A stretch of DNA of 64,000 nt from Massiliimalia sp050943535 (GTDB lineage: Bacteria > Bacillota > Clostridia > Oscillospirales > Ruminococcaceae). The position numbers were made by a program, and so were the translations under genes. Every line of letters begins with the position of its first letter. Position 1 is the first letter of the stretch. The notes below the pieces were generated by a model. That model was not told the origin of the DNA, made no database searches, and worked only from the letters and a program-made list of their open reading frames with translations. The DNA is taken from the NCBI GenBank assembly GCA_050943535.1, contig JBMNPJ010000004.1:223298-287297 (forward strand), in the 5' to 3' direction. Positions 17,163-25,179 of the stretch are shown one piece after another.

Positions 17163-18200
17163 GTGGTAAAAACCATAGGGATTGTCAGCTTGTCCAGCGG
17201 AATTATAGGGGAAGCCTTTGCAAAACACGAAGTAGATTTGGGGATAAAACGGTTAAATCGTTATGGAATTAAAGTAAAGTTTATGAATCATGCGCTAAAG
17301 GGCATTGACTTTCTTCAAAAGCACCCTGAAAAAAGAGCAGAAGATTTGATTCAGGCTTTTCAGGATCCGGAAATTGATATGATTTTGTGTGCTATTGGCG
17401 GAGATGACACCTATCGTTTGCTGCCCTATCTGTTTGAGCACGACCAATTAAAAAATGCAGTGTGTAAAAAGATATTTCTTGGATTTTCAGATTCTACGAT
17501 GAATCACTTTATGTTTCGAAAAGTGGGGTTAAATACTTTTTACGGGCAATCTTTCTTGCCGGATGTTTGTGAATTGAGTGAAGAGATGCTTCCGTATAGC
17601 AAAAGATATTTTGAGGAACTGATTACAACCGGTCACATTAAAGAAATCTGTTGCAGCGATGTCTGGTATGAGGGCAGAACCGATTTTGACGAAGGGCAGA
17701 TGGGCGTCCCTTTAACAGAACATCCAAATAGAGGATATGAACTTTTACAGGGAAAACCTGTATTTTCCGGAAAAATTTACGGCGGCTGTATTGATACCAT
17801 ATTTGATATATTTAATGGGGAACGATATGCAGATTCTCCTGAACTTTGCGGAAAGTATGAGCTGTTTCCTTCTGCTCAGGAATGGAAAGGCAACATATTA
17901 CTGCTTGAAACCAGCGAGGAACAAATGTCTCCAGAAAAATATAAAAGAGCACTTACCATTTTGAAAAATATCGGTGTTTTCGATGCAGTGAATGGAGTAA
18001 TCGTAGGAAAACCCATTGATGAAATTTATTACGAAGAATATAAACGGATTTTGGTAGAAACAATCGATAACCCAGAATTGCCCATCGCATATAACATCAG
18101 TGTTGGACATGCATTGCCAAGATGTATTATTCCTTTTGGAGTAGATGCTACTGTGGATTTGGAACAACAGAAAATTGTCTTTGCGGATAAAACGGAGTAG
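17163..18200 (+). CDS. S66 family serine peptidase (LD-carboxypeptidase/MccF-like)
   Basis: 345 residues starting at GTG, with TAAGGAGGG upstream. S66 enzymes remove the terminal D-amino acid from murein tetrapeptides or, in the MccF branch, cleave peptide-nucleotide antibiotics such as microcin C. The probable nucleophile Ser109 lies in LGFSDSTMNH. Gly-rich GGDD is at 79-82, and the C-terminal block SVGHALPR near residue 312 gives the catalytic His with downstream IPFGVDATVD. The motif FSDST instead of the common YSDIT and the length fit the MccF-like branch better than cytosolic LdcA. No signal peptide is seen, so it acts in the cytoplasm. It is probably co-transcribed with the two Cys-rich genes that follow. 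Confidence 0.82.
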   Translation: MVKTIGIVSLSSGIIGEAFAKHEVDLGIKRLNRYGIKVKFMNHALKGIDFLQKHPEKRAEDLIQAFQDPEIDMILCAIGGDDTYRLLPYLFEHDQLKNAVCKKIFLGFSDSTMNHFMFRKVGLNTFYGQSFLPDVCELSEEMLPYSKRYFEELITTGHIKEICCSDVWYEGRTDFDEGQMGVPLTEHPNRGYELLQGKPVFSGKIYGGCIDTIFDIFNGERYADSPELCGKYELFPSAQEWKGNILLLETSEEQMSPEKYKRALTILKNIGVFDAVNGVIVGKPIDEIYYEEYKRILVETIDNPELPIAYNISVGHALPRCIIPFGVDATVDLEQQKIVFADKTE

Positions 18201-18228
18201 GAAGATTTTTTAAGAGGAGATGATATAG

Positions 18229-18663
18229 ATGAAATCAATTTGTGGTTCGGATTGCTGCGAGCAATGTCCCAGAAAATCTGATTGTGGCGGATGTGCTGCT
18301 ACCGACGGACATCCATTTGGCGGAAATTGCATTGCCGCTGAATGTGTCAAACAGGGTGGATTAGAAGAATTCCAGCGTTTTAAAAAGATGCTCATAGATG
18401 AATTTAACGGACTTGGAATAGAACATCTGCAGATAGAAGACTTAAATCTGCTCAATGGGTTTTATGTGAATCTGGAATATCCCCTTGCAAACGGACAGAC
18501 CGTAAAACTTTTGGAAGATAACCTAGTATATCTGGGCAATCAGGTGGAAATTCCAGGAAGCGACCGGTGTTACGGTCTGGTTGCTGACGACCGTTATCTT
18601 CTTGTCTGCTCATACGGCTGTAATGGAAAGGATCCGGAAATTATCCGATATCAAAAACGATAA
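18229..18663 (+). CDS. DUF3795 Cys-rich protein
   Basis: 144 residues. The N-terminal third (residues 5-39) carries eight cysteines in CGSDCCEQCP, CGGC, NC and EC contexts, typical of DUF3795 and likely to bind a metal or Fe-S centre. The rest is a small alpha/beta domain with two more Cys near the C-terminus (YGC). GAGGAGATGATATAG precedes ATG 18229. It starts 28 nt after the S66 peptidase gene. The biochemical role of DUF3795 is unknown. Confidence 0.7.
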   Translation: MKSICGSDCCEQCPRKSDCGGCAATDGHPFGGNCIAAECVKQGGLEEFQRFKKMLIDEFNGLGIEHLQIEDLNLLNGFYVNLEYPLANGQTVKLLEDNLVYLGNQVEIPGSDRCYGLVADDRYLLVCSYGCNGKDPEIIRYQKR

Positions 18664-18701
18664 AACTGGCATCCAATCATACAGATACGGGAGGAGATTA
18701 T

Positions 18702-19103
18702 ATGCTTGATGACGGAAAATTAATTGCTCCCTGCGGCATGAACTGTGCCCTGTGCCAAGCATATCAGGGAAAAGGTCTGCCATGTTATGGGTGCGGCAAT
18801 GGAGGAGAACGAAAATCCTGTAAAAATTGTACCATTGCAAACTGCAACCATAAAGACAGATTTTGTTTTGAGTGCGAACAATATCCCTGTAAGCGTTTAT
18901 CTAATTTGGATAAACGGTATCGGGAAAAATATCATATGAGCATGCTGAAAAATCTGGAGGAAATTAAGGCAGATGGAATAGATGCATTTTTAAAGCATCA
19001 AAAGGAAAAATATACCTGTCCTGTATGCGGACAGCTCGTAAGTGTTCATCGAAGCGCCTGTATTTATTGTGAGCTGGAAAAGAATACAAAGAAAAAAATA
19101 TAA
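18702..19103 (+). CDS. second DUF3795-like Cys-rich protein
   Basis: 133 residues with about 18 cysteines. An N-terminal block CGMNCALCQAY and CYGCGNGG, CKNCTIANC, CFECEQYPC, and a C-terminal zinc-ribbon-like pair CPVCG...CIYC (about residues 105-125). It has a ribosome site (GGGAGG before ATG 18702) and follows the previous DUF3795 gene by 38 nt. It shares the CGxxC opening with its neighbour but not the rest, so it is a divergent relative rather than a recent copy. A transcription terminator follows. Function unknown. Confidence 0.7.
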   Translation: MLDDGKLIAPCGMNCALCQAYQGKGLPCYGCGNGGERKSCKNCTIANCNHKDRFCFECEQYPCKRLSNLDKRYREKYHMSMLKNLEEIKADGIDAFLKHQKEKYTCPVCGQLVSVHRSACIYCELEKNTKKKI

Positions 19104-19125
19104 GCTTGGATATCATATCAAACAA

Positions 19126-19171
19126 AAACCCCGCAAATCCTGTATCATGGGATTTGCGGGGCAAATTTTTT
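19126..19171. terminator. bidirectional terminator
   Basis: CCCCGCAAATCC (19129-19140) pairs with GGATTTGCGGGG (19150-19161), T-rich on both sides (CAAATTTTTT on plus, GTTTTTGTTTG on minus). It ends the DUF3795 unit and, on the other strand, the tRNA-Glu transcript. Confidence 0.88.
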
Positions 19172-19172
19172 C

Positions 19173-19247
19173 TGGCACTCCGTACGGGGTTCGAACCCGT
19201 GCTTCAAGAATGAGAATCTTGCGTGTTAACCACTTCACTAACGGAGC
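19173..19247 (-). tRNA. tRNA-Glu (anticodon CTC)
   Basis: 75 nt including encoded CCA. The acceptor stem is GCTCCGT/ACGGAGT, the anticodon stem CAAGA/TCTTG encloses loop TTCTCAT with anticodon CTC (reads GAG), and the T-arm contains GGTTCGAACCC. It stands alone with its own consensus promoter. Confidence 0.95.
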
Positions 19248-19264
19248 AAAATTTAACACAAATT

Positions 19265-19293
19265 ATTATACACGCTTTTCACTTCTTTGTCAA
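19265..19293 (-). promoter_or_regulatory. consensus promoter of tRNA-Glu
   Basis: Minus strand TTGACA (19293-19288), 17-nt spacer, TATAAT (19270-19265): a perfect sigma-A consensus. Confidence 0.9.
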
Positions 19294-19354
19294 TTACGTA
19301 GAAGTTTTTTGCTTAAAAATCATAAAAATATACCAAGATTCAAATTTTTGTTCA

Positions 19355-19383
19355 TTGACATTTATTTTTTGCCGTGATACCAT
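19355..19383 (+). promoter_or_regulatory. promoter of cbiK
   Basis: TTGACA (19355-19360), 17-nt spacer, TACCAT (19378-19383). The roughly 55-nt leader before ATG 19446 holds a small TGCC-CGAAA-GGCA hairpin but no cobalamin-riboswitch B12 box. Confidence 0.7.
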
Positions 19384-19445
19384 ATGAGGAAAGTGCCCGA
19401 AAGGCAGTTTACCCAAGAGTTAGTAAAAGGAATGGTTAAATATTT

Positions 19446-20228
19446 ATGGAAAAAAAAGCATTGCTTGTCATCAGCTTTGGAACAACTTATTCTGTGGCGC
19501 AGCATGCCATTGGACAGATTGAAGATTGCCTGGCTGCGCAGTTTCCGGAATATGACTGTTATCGGGCGTTTACCTCCGGTATGGTCATTGCGAAACTTCG
19601 CCGGGAACAGGGAATTGAGGTATGGAACCCGGAACAGGCGATGGAGGCCTTAAAAGAAAAAGGATATAAACAGGTACTTTGTCAGACCCTTCATGTGATT
19701 CCAGGGCAGGAATATGATAAAATGCGGAGTATGCTTCGCAAATTCCGGGGAGATTTTGAATCTATTTTAGTAGGACGCCCGATGCTGTTTTTTAAGGAAG
19801 ATTATGAAATCAGTGCAAAAGCGCTGTTACAGGCAATGGAACCGCTGGAGGAACAGGAAGCACTGGTGCTTATGGGACATGGAACGGAACATTTTGCCAA
19901 TTCCGCTTATTCACAATTGGAGCATATGTTTTACTTTTTAGGACATGAGCGGGTATTTGTGGGAACAGTGGAAGGATTCCCAGGACTGGATTATGTACTC
20001 AAACGCTTGGCAGAACATGATATTAAAAAAGTTCGGCTGGCTCCGTTTATGATTGTAGCGGGTGACCATGCCAGAAATGACCTTGCCGGTGAGGAAGAAG
20101 ATTCCTGGAAATCTGTATTGGAAAGCAAGGGATATGAAACCGAAACTTGGCTTCATGGTTTAGGGGAAATTCCTGCAATTGGAACCCTGTTTTCAGAGCA
20201 TTTGAAAAAGGCTCAGGAATTAGACTGA
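19446..20228 (+). CDS. cbiK: sirohydrochlorin cobaltochelatase
   Basis: 260 residues, the size of Salmonella CbiK. It inserts Co2+ into sirohydrochlorin, the committing step of the anaerobic B12 pathway. The metal-binding residues align well: His145 (MGHGTEH), Glu176 and His208 (GDHARND), near-identical positions to His145/Glu175/His207 in Salmonella. No signal peptide is present, so it is the cytoplasmic biosynthetic form rather than the periplasmic CbiK-P. The Shine-Dalgarno site (AAAGGA) is rather far, about 14 nt, from ATG 19446. It is followed by the URO-D-like gene 57 nt later and has its own promoter, apart from the large cbi operon. Confidence 0.93.
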   Translation: MEKKALLVISFGTTYSVAQHAIGQIEDCLAAQFPEYDCYRAFTSGMVIAKLRREQGIEVWNPEQAMEALKEKGYKQVLCQTLHVIPGQEYDKMRSMLRKFRGDFESILVGRPMLFFKEDYEISAKALLQAMEPLEEQEALVLMGHGTEHFANSAYSQLEHMFYFLGHERVFVGTVEGFPGLDYVLKRLAEHDIKKVRLAPFMIVAGDHARNDLAGEEEDSWKSVLESKGYETETWLHGLGEIPAIGTLFSEHLKKAQELD

Positions 20229-20285
20229 TTTTTTAGCCGACTGTAGGTAAACCAGCAGGCGGTGTAAGAGAGGAAAGATACATTT

Positions 20286-21530
20286 ATGAGTGGACAAGAA
20301 ACAATGACAGCACAAGAAAAACAGTATTTGCGGGAACTGGCAAAAAAACAGTTGGAATATGCAAATCTTCCTATTATGGAAGAACGCAAACAACTTTGGT
20401 ATCTGCATAACAGCCTGCAGGGTCCTCGCCCTATGGTGGTTATGGAAGAAGAAACCTTTTTGGAAGAAATTCTGCCGCCGTCTCAGTGCCAAACAGCAGA
20501 TGGAAAATGGATGGAACGCCAGCTTTTACAGAATATTTTGGCATATGAAATAGAAGATGACGATAAAGTGGTTCCGGACTGTTTTTATGTGGATTTTCAA
20601 ATTCGGATTAAACACTGGAATGTAGAACTACATCGGGTTGTGGCAAAAGAAGGTTTAGGGTATCATGTAGATCCTATCCTGGAATGCCTGGAAGAAGACC
20701 TGGAAAAATTATCTCCATCCATCTACCACTATGATGAAGAAGAAACCAAACGCCGCCGTCAGGTAGCGGAAGAAGTGCTGGGTGACATTTTGCCGGTACG
20801 GTTTCGCAATACAACCAACCGGTGGGAATCTACCATTACCGCCAAAGCAGTGGATTTGATGGGAATGGAAAATATGTTCTGTTCTATGATGACAGAACCG
20901 GAAAAATTCCATGAACTGATGAACTTTCTCACCGATGATATTATTCGAGGATTGCGCTGGCAGGAAGAAAACGGTCTTTTGTTGTTAAATAACGGAAACG
21001 ACTATATGGGAAGCGGCAGCTATTGTTTTAACCATGAGCTGGATCATCCAAAAGATGGAAAAGTAGTGCGCTCTACCGATGTGTGGGGACACACCAACAG
21101 CCAGGAAAGTATCGGCATCTCTCCGCAGATGTATCATGAATTTATCTATCCTTATTATGCTCGTCTGGCAAAAGAATATGGTCTGCTTTATTATGGATGC
21201 TGTGAACCGGTAGATCCTTTCTGGGATGACAGTATCAGCCATTATGCTAATTTGAGAAAGGTTTCCATTTCTCCATGGTGCAATGAAGAATTTATGGCAG
21301 AACGGCTCAGCGGCGGCAATGTGATTTATTCCCGCAAACCGTCTCCAAACTTTATCGGCGTAGAAAAGGAATTTGATGAAGATGGATTCCGGGCTTATAT
21401 CCGCAAAACTGTGGACCTGACCCGTGAATGCAAAACCGAATTTATTTTCCGGGATATTTATCGTCTCAACGGAAATCTGGATAAGGTAAAACGTGCAGTT
21501 GCCATTGTTCGGGAAGAAACCCAGCGGTAA
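20286..21530 (+). CDS. uroporphyrinogen-decarboxylase-fold protein (URO-D/MtaA-like)
   Basis: 414 residues with the URO-D-type TIM barrel in the C-terminal two thirds (about 160-410) and a helical N-terminal region. True HemE starts with a porphyrin-binding Arg-rich loop that is not obvious here. The LLYYGCCEPVDPFWD segment (about residue 300) places two Cys where corrinoid methyltransferases of this fold carry zinc-binding His/Cys. It lies directly after cbiK and next to the cobalt transporter, so a role in tetrapyrrole or corrinoid methyl chemistry is plausible. No corrinoid protein partner gene is adjacent. Substrate unknown. GAGGAAAG precedes ATG, and a terminator follows. Confidence 0.7.
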   Translation: MSGQETMTAQEKQYLRELAKKQLEYANLPIMEERKQLWYLHNSLQGPRPMVVMEEETFLEEILPPSQCQTADGKWMERQLLQNILAYEIEDDDKVVPDCFYVDFQIRIKHWNVELHRVVAKEGLGYHVDPILECLEEDLEKLSPSIYHYDEEETKRRRQVAEEVLGDILPVRFRNTTNRWESTITAKAVDLMGMENMFCSMMTEPEKFHELMNFLTDDIIRGLRWQEENGLLLLNNGNDYMGSGSYCFNHELDHPKDGKVVRSTDVWGHTNSQESIGISPQMYHEFIYPYYARLAKEYGLLYYGCCEPVDPFWDDSISHYANLRKVSISPWCNEEFMAERLSGGNVIYSRKPSPNFIGVEKEFDEDGFRAYIRKTVDLTRECKTEFIFRDIYRLNGNLDKVKRAVAIVREETQR

Positions 21531-21586
21531 CACAGAGTTGTAAAAAGCGAAAATAGCAAAGATGACCTTGCTTTATTCACAAAAGA

Positions 21587-21625
21587 AAATCCCTGTGAAC
21601 TTAAAAAGTTCACAGGGATTTTTTG
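21587..21625. terminator. terminator between cbiK unit and cbiO
   Basis: ATCCCTGTGAACTT (21589-21602) pairs with AAGTTCACAGGGAT (21606-21619), followed by a T-run. It separates convergent units and is T-rich on the minus side too. Confidence 0.88.
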
Positions 21626-21665
21626 GACACATTTTACCGGACAGGAGAAACTGAACCGGGTAAAA

Positions 21666-22544
21666 TCAATGGGATGGATGATCGGCATTTTCTTCTTTTG
21701 AAGTAGTAATTTCGGCAGCTTCCAGCAGCGTTTTGCGGGCAGCTGCAATGGTGGATGCGGTTTCATCCACAGCCAGACCATCTTTTTCTTTTAAAATTTC
21801 CATCAGATGAGCGATTCGGGGCAGCCGCAGTGCATGTTCCCGAACCACATCTTTTTGGGAAAATACTTCTTCCGGAGTGCCGGACAGACAAACTTTTCCG
21901 TGATCCAGAAGATAGACGTAATCGCAGTAAAGAGGGACCAGATCAATTTCGTGAGTTGCCAGGATAACAGAAATTCCCCGCTGTTCTTTAATCTGTAAAA
22001 TCAGCCGAAGGATTTCGCTGACTCCGGCAGGATCCAGTCCAGCAGTAGGTTCATCCAGGATGATTACATCCGGGTTCATAACCAATACCCCTGCAATAGC
22101 CACACGCTTTTTTTGTCCAAAACTCAAAGCATGGGTTGGGGAGTTGAGATATTCTCCGATGCCTGTTTGTGCAACTGCCTGCTCCACCCGACGGCGGACT
22201 TCTTCTTCGGGAAGTCCCAGATTCACAGCGCCGAAAGAAACATCTTTCAAAACACTGGCAGAAAACAGCTGGTCATTGGGGTCTTGGAATACAATTCCCA
22301 CCCGGCGACGCATTTGGGCAAGCCCTTTTTTGGTGTAAGACACTGGTTGACCGTCGAACAATACCTGCCCGCTGTCAGGAGTAAGCACGCCGTTGAGATT
22401 TAAAAACAGGGTGGATTTTCCTGCGCCGTTTCCCCCTAAAAAAGCGGTAATGGTTCCCTGGGGAACGGCGATATTTACATGGTCTAACGCTAACTTTCCT
22501 TCTCCGTAGGAATAGCACAGATCTTTTGTTTCGATAATATTCAT
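21666..22544 (-). CDS. cbiO: cobalt ECF transporter ATPase
   Basis: 292-residue ABC ATPase energising cobalt uptake. Walker A GGNGAGKST is at 37-45, Q-loop VFQDPNDQ near 86, signature LSFGQKKR, and Walker B VIILDEPTAGLD with the following H-loop ATHEIDL. A C-terminal extension (about 235-292) ends in a His-containing tail. It overlaps cbiQ by 4 nt (ATGA). It is the last gene of cbiMNQO. Confidence 0.93.
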   Translation of the reverse strand: MNIIETKDLCYSYGEGKLALDHVNIAVPQGTITAFLGGNGAGKSTLFLNLNGVLTPDSGQVLFDGQPVSYTKKGLAQMRRRVGIVFQDPNDQLFSASVLKDVSFGAVNLGLPEEEVRRRVEQAVAQTGIGEYLNSPTHALSFGQKKRVAIAGVLVMNPDVIILDEPTAGLDPAGVSEILRLILQIKEQRGISVILATHEIDLVPLYCDYVYLLDHGKVCLSGTPEEVFSQKDVVREHALRLPRIAHLMEILKEKDGLAVDETASTIAAARKTLLEAAEITTSKEENADHPSH

Positions 22545-23338
22545 ATGAGTTTTCCTCCGTGCAGTGCCAGACGTTCTGTGATGCCCAATAACAGCAGCAT
22601 ACCGCTGAACAGAAAAGCGAAAAGCTTCAGTCTTTGATCTGGTAAGTACTCTTCTTCCAGTGCTTCAAAACTGCCGTGATATCCACGGGATTCCAGAGCG
22701 GCATAAGATCGGTCGCATTTTTGATAAGCTCGGAAAAACAAAGCAGCAGCCAGTGTTCCTGCGCTTTTCAGAGAACGGAAAAATCCAGTATACCCTAACC
22801 GGGAAGACTGGGCAGTCCGCATTTTTTGTGCTTCCTCCCAAATCACAAAAATGTATCGGTAAATCAGTTCCATTAAACTGACAAACAGATCCGGGATAAT
22901 GGTGTGCCGTAGAGTTTGAAACAGGCTGACCATAGGTGTATTAAAAGAAAGAAAATACATACAGCTGACAGCACCCAGGGATTTGCAGATCAGTTTTCCC
23001 CCTTCCCAAAGGGACATAGCACTGATGCCGTACTGATGAGTTCCTATGGTAACACCCACAAGAAGGTGAGCGGAAAGGGAATATTGCCCAATCAAGATGG
23101 TCAAAGTTCCCAGAAAAAGGAATACCATAGGAATGGAAAGAAAGGAAAGATATCGTTTTGTGCCAATACTGCTGTTTTTTAAGGTGGCATAAGACATTAC
23201 CAGCAGACAGGCAAGGCCGACTGCCACACTGTCTAAAAGAATGCACAGCATCAAAGGCAGCAGAGAAAACCACAATTTTGCTTTTGGGTCAGTGCGTGCC
23301 AGTTTAGAGGCATAGGCAAAACCATCAATGGGGATCAT
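22541..23338 (-). CDS. cbiQ: cobalt ECF transporter transmembrane T-component
   Basis: 265-residue membrane protein that couples CbiO to CbiM. There are about five to six hydrophobic helices between residues 25 and 260, and the family signature region near residue 205 (ALESRGYHGSF, the Ala-x-x-x-Arg-Gly coupling motif) is present. It starts 32 nt after cbiN and overlaps cbiO. An AAAGGAATG site precedes ATG 23338, somewhat far. Confidence 0.92.
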   Translation of the reverse strand: MIPIDGFAYASKLARTDPKAKLWFSLLPLMLCILLDSVAVGLACLLVMSYATLKNSSIGTKRYLSFLSIPMVFLFLGTLTILIGQYSLSAHLLVGVTIGTHQYGISAMSLWEGGKLICKSLGAVSCMYFLSFNTPMVSLFQTLRHTIIPDLFVSLMELIYRYIFVIWEEAQKMRTAQSSRLGYTGFFRSLKSAGTLAAALFFRAYQKCDRSYAALESRGYHGSFEALEEEYLPDQRLKLFAFLFSGMLLLLGITERLALHGGKLI

Positions 23339-23370
23339 AGGGAAATATCATTCCTTTCACAAAATAAGGA

Positions 23371-23679
23371 TTATTGAGAAACGTTGTCTTCGGAAGAATC
23401 AGAGTCATTCTTTTTGCGGCTGGTAATCCGTCCCAGCGCAAATCCAATGACGCCTGCTCCTAAAGCTGCCTGCAAGGCAAACAGCAAAGATTCAATTTCT
23501 CCGCTTTTTGGTTCAAACAAAGGGGAGAACCAGGGCTCGTAGTCAGGATCAATCTGGGTAATAGCTTCTTCTGCTTCGCCGTCAGCGCCGCCGTATTCTC
23601 CGTCTACAAAGATCAAAGGAACAACAGCGATGAGTGCTACCAAAGCAATTAAAATCAGGTTTTTTTGCCACAGTTTCAT
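23371..23679 (-). CDS. cbiN: cobalt transport protein CbiN
   Basis: 102-residue small subunit. There is an N-terminal membrane helix (about 5-25), an acidic extracytoplasmic loop (about 26-62) ending in PWFSPLFEPKSGEIESLLFALQAALGAGVIGF, which is the characteristic CbiN block, a second helix and a charged tail. CbiN assists metal loading of CbiM. AAGGAAGGAATT precedes the start, and it lies 18 nt after cbiM. Confidence 0.93.
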   Translation of the reverse strand: MKLWQKNLILIALVALIAVVPLIFVDGEYGGADGEAEEAITQIDPDYEPWFSPLFEPKSGEIESLLFALQAALGAGVIGFALGRITSRKKNDSDSSEDNVSQ

Positions 23680-23697
23680 ATGAAATTCCTTCCTTTC

Positions 23698-24468
23698 TCA
23701 GCGAAATACACGGAGTGCTTCCAGTTCTTTTTTGCAGTATTTTGCCAAAATGTTAAACACTACCACGGTGAGGATCCCCTCGCTGACAGCAAGCGGAAGT
23801 TGGGTAGGAGCAAATATGCCCAGGAATTTTGCAAAGGAGAACCAGAATCCTCCTCCCGGATCTGGATGACCTACTCCCAGCTGAGCCGCAGTAATCAGAT
23901 AGGTACAGAGATCTCCCAAAAAGGCGGAGAAAAATACAGCGATTCCAATTTTTTTGTCCGGGTTTTTACAGGTTTTCTTTAAAATCCATTTTACCAGCAA
24001 AAAGCTTCCAAAAGAAATCAGCGGTCCTGCCACTGCCATAGAGAATGTATTGGCACCCAAAGTAGAAATGCCTCCGTGAGCCAGTAACAGTGCCTGGAAC
24101 AGCAGTACAATCAGCCCGATCACTGCCATGGCAAATGGGCCGAATAAAATCGCACCCAATCCAACGCCGGTTGGATGAGAACAGCTTCCGGTAACAGAAG
24201 GCAGCTTCAATGCGGACAGGAAAAAGGCAAAGGCGCCGCACATGGCCAGCAACAGCAGATTTCTGGAAGAGCCGGAAACCGCTTTGCGGATAGAGAAAAA
24301 TCCCATAACCACAAAGGGAACACAGAGAATTCCCCAGCCAATGCACCAGGGCAGGGAAAGATATCCCTCCATAATGTGCATGGCAGAAACCGTAGCAGGC
24401 ATAGCCATAGCAAGGCAAAGAGCCGCAGTGATTGATACAATGTGTTTTTGCAGTTTTGTCTTTTGCAT
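23698..24468 (-). CDS. cbiM: cobalt ECF transporter substrate-binding subunit CbiM
   Basis: 256 residues from ATG 24468 (AAAGGAG 9 nt upstream); a longer frame reaching 24552 runs through the riboswitch terminator and is rejected. Residues 1-27 form a cleavable signal peptide (ending near TVSA), exposing the conserved Met-His-Ile-Met-Glu-Gly N-terminus whose Met-His chelates Co2+. Six or seven membrane helices follow, with the conserved GSCSHPTGVGLGAI near residue 115. It is the first gene of cbiMNQO and directly under the cobalamin riboswitch. Confidence 0.94.
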   Translation of the reverse strand: MQKTKLQKHIVSITAALCLAMAMPATVSAMHIMEGYLSLPWCIGWGILCVPFVVMGFFSIRKAVSGSSRNLLLLAMCGAFAFFLSALKLPSVTGSCSHPTGVGLGAILFGPFAMAVIGLIVLLFQALLLAHGGISTLGANTFSMAVAGPLISFGSFLLVKWILKKTCKNPDKKIGIAVFFSAFLGDLCTYLITAAQLGVGHPDPGGGFWFSFAKFLGIFAPTQLPLAVSEGILTVVVFNILAKYCKKELEALRVFR

Positions 24469-24499
24469 AAAAAGACTCCTTTCATTTAGTTTGTGCATG

Positions 24500-24531
24500 A
24501 AAAAAACGGAACCCAACAGAGAAAGGTCCCG
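24500..24531 (-). terminator. riboswitch terminator before cbiM
   Basis: Minus-strand CGGGACC (24531-24525) pairs with GGTTCCG (24513-24507), followed by TTTTTT. It lies between the cobalamin aptamer and cbiM. A separate 10-bp palindrome CCAAAACAAA/TTTGTTTTGG at 24544-24564 may take part in the switch. Confidence 0.75.
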
Positions 24532-24629
24532 TCCGCTCAAAGGCCAAAACAAAGTTTGTTTTGGTGATTCGGTTTCAGCAGACCATCTGCTTTATACACT
24601 GTAAAGCGACAGCCAGCCCATTCTCTTTT

Positions 24630-24886
24630 TAAGAGGCACAGGCACACACCGGCAGGTCTCCCGGCTCAACGGCAGCAATTTTCCACCTTCCCAGAACAAG
24701 TTTATTCCAGTGGCTGTGCCTTTTTATGACCTGAATGTCTAAAAAGACACGGGGAAAATCTTTCGTTTTCACGGTAGCAGGACTGCTCGGGATTTTCACC
24801 CGATTCCCTATTCTTCCGCTGTTTTCTAAAAAAGAAAACCAGCGGACACCGGCGCTCAAACGATTCAATTTTTGAAGGTTCTGCAC
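24630..24886 (-). ncRNA. cobalamin (adenosylcobalamin) riboswitch
   Basis: The minus strand carries the B12 box AGCCGGGAGACCTGCC (24666-24651). Around it are the long multi-stem aptamer typical of this class, including the CTGTGCC/GGCACAG closing pairs (24714-24720 with 24635-24641) and CCGGTG elements near 24850. Ligand binding should favour the downstream terminator and shut off cbiMNQO. Confidence 0.93.
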
Positions 24887-24892
24887 GATATT

Positions 24893-24922
24893 ATCTTAGC
24901 ATAAAAAAGTCAAAGCTGTCAA
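24893..24922 (-). promoter_or_regulatory. promoter of the riboswitch-cbiMNQO transcript
   Basis: Minus strand TTGACA (24922-24917), 18-nt spacer, extended -10 TGC-TAAGAT (24898-24893). The start of transcription would fall near 24886, at the aptamer's 5' end. Confidence 0.65.
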
Positions 24923-25084
24923 CGAATCTGCTCAAAAAGCGGGATTATTGCAAAATATAACAATATTTTCCCTAGACAAGTTCTGCTTTCACAAAGTAAA
25001 ATAAAAACTGTGAATAATTTTATATGTGTGTCACGTCAGTACCCCACTGCCAAATTGTTATAAAAATGGTGCCGGGGAATTTTC

Positions 25085-25113
25085 TTGACAGGTCAGCGGA
25101 ATCTGTCTACAAT
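25085..25113 (+). promoter_or_regulatory. promoter of the cbiD-to-cbiC operon
   Basis: TTGACA (25085-25090), 17-nt spacer, TACAAT (25108-25113). The 24923-25084 stretch upstream holds nothing else recognised. The leader to GTG 25180 is only about 60 nt and has no B12 box. Confidence 0.82.
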
Positions 25114-25179
25114 AAAGAAAGTTATGATTGACTGTAGAACTGTATGAATCAAGAGTTTGGGAAAACGGGGGGTGTCACT

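Noticed and set aside
19384..19445. Possible riboswitch in the cbiK leader
   Set aside because: Only a 4-bp hairpin is visible in about 55 nt; no B12 box or other known aptamer pattern.
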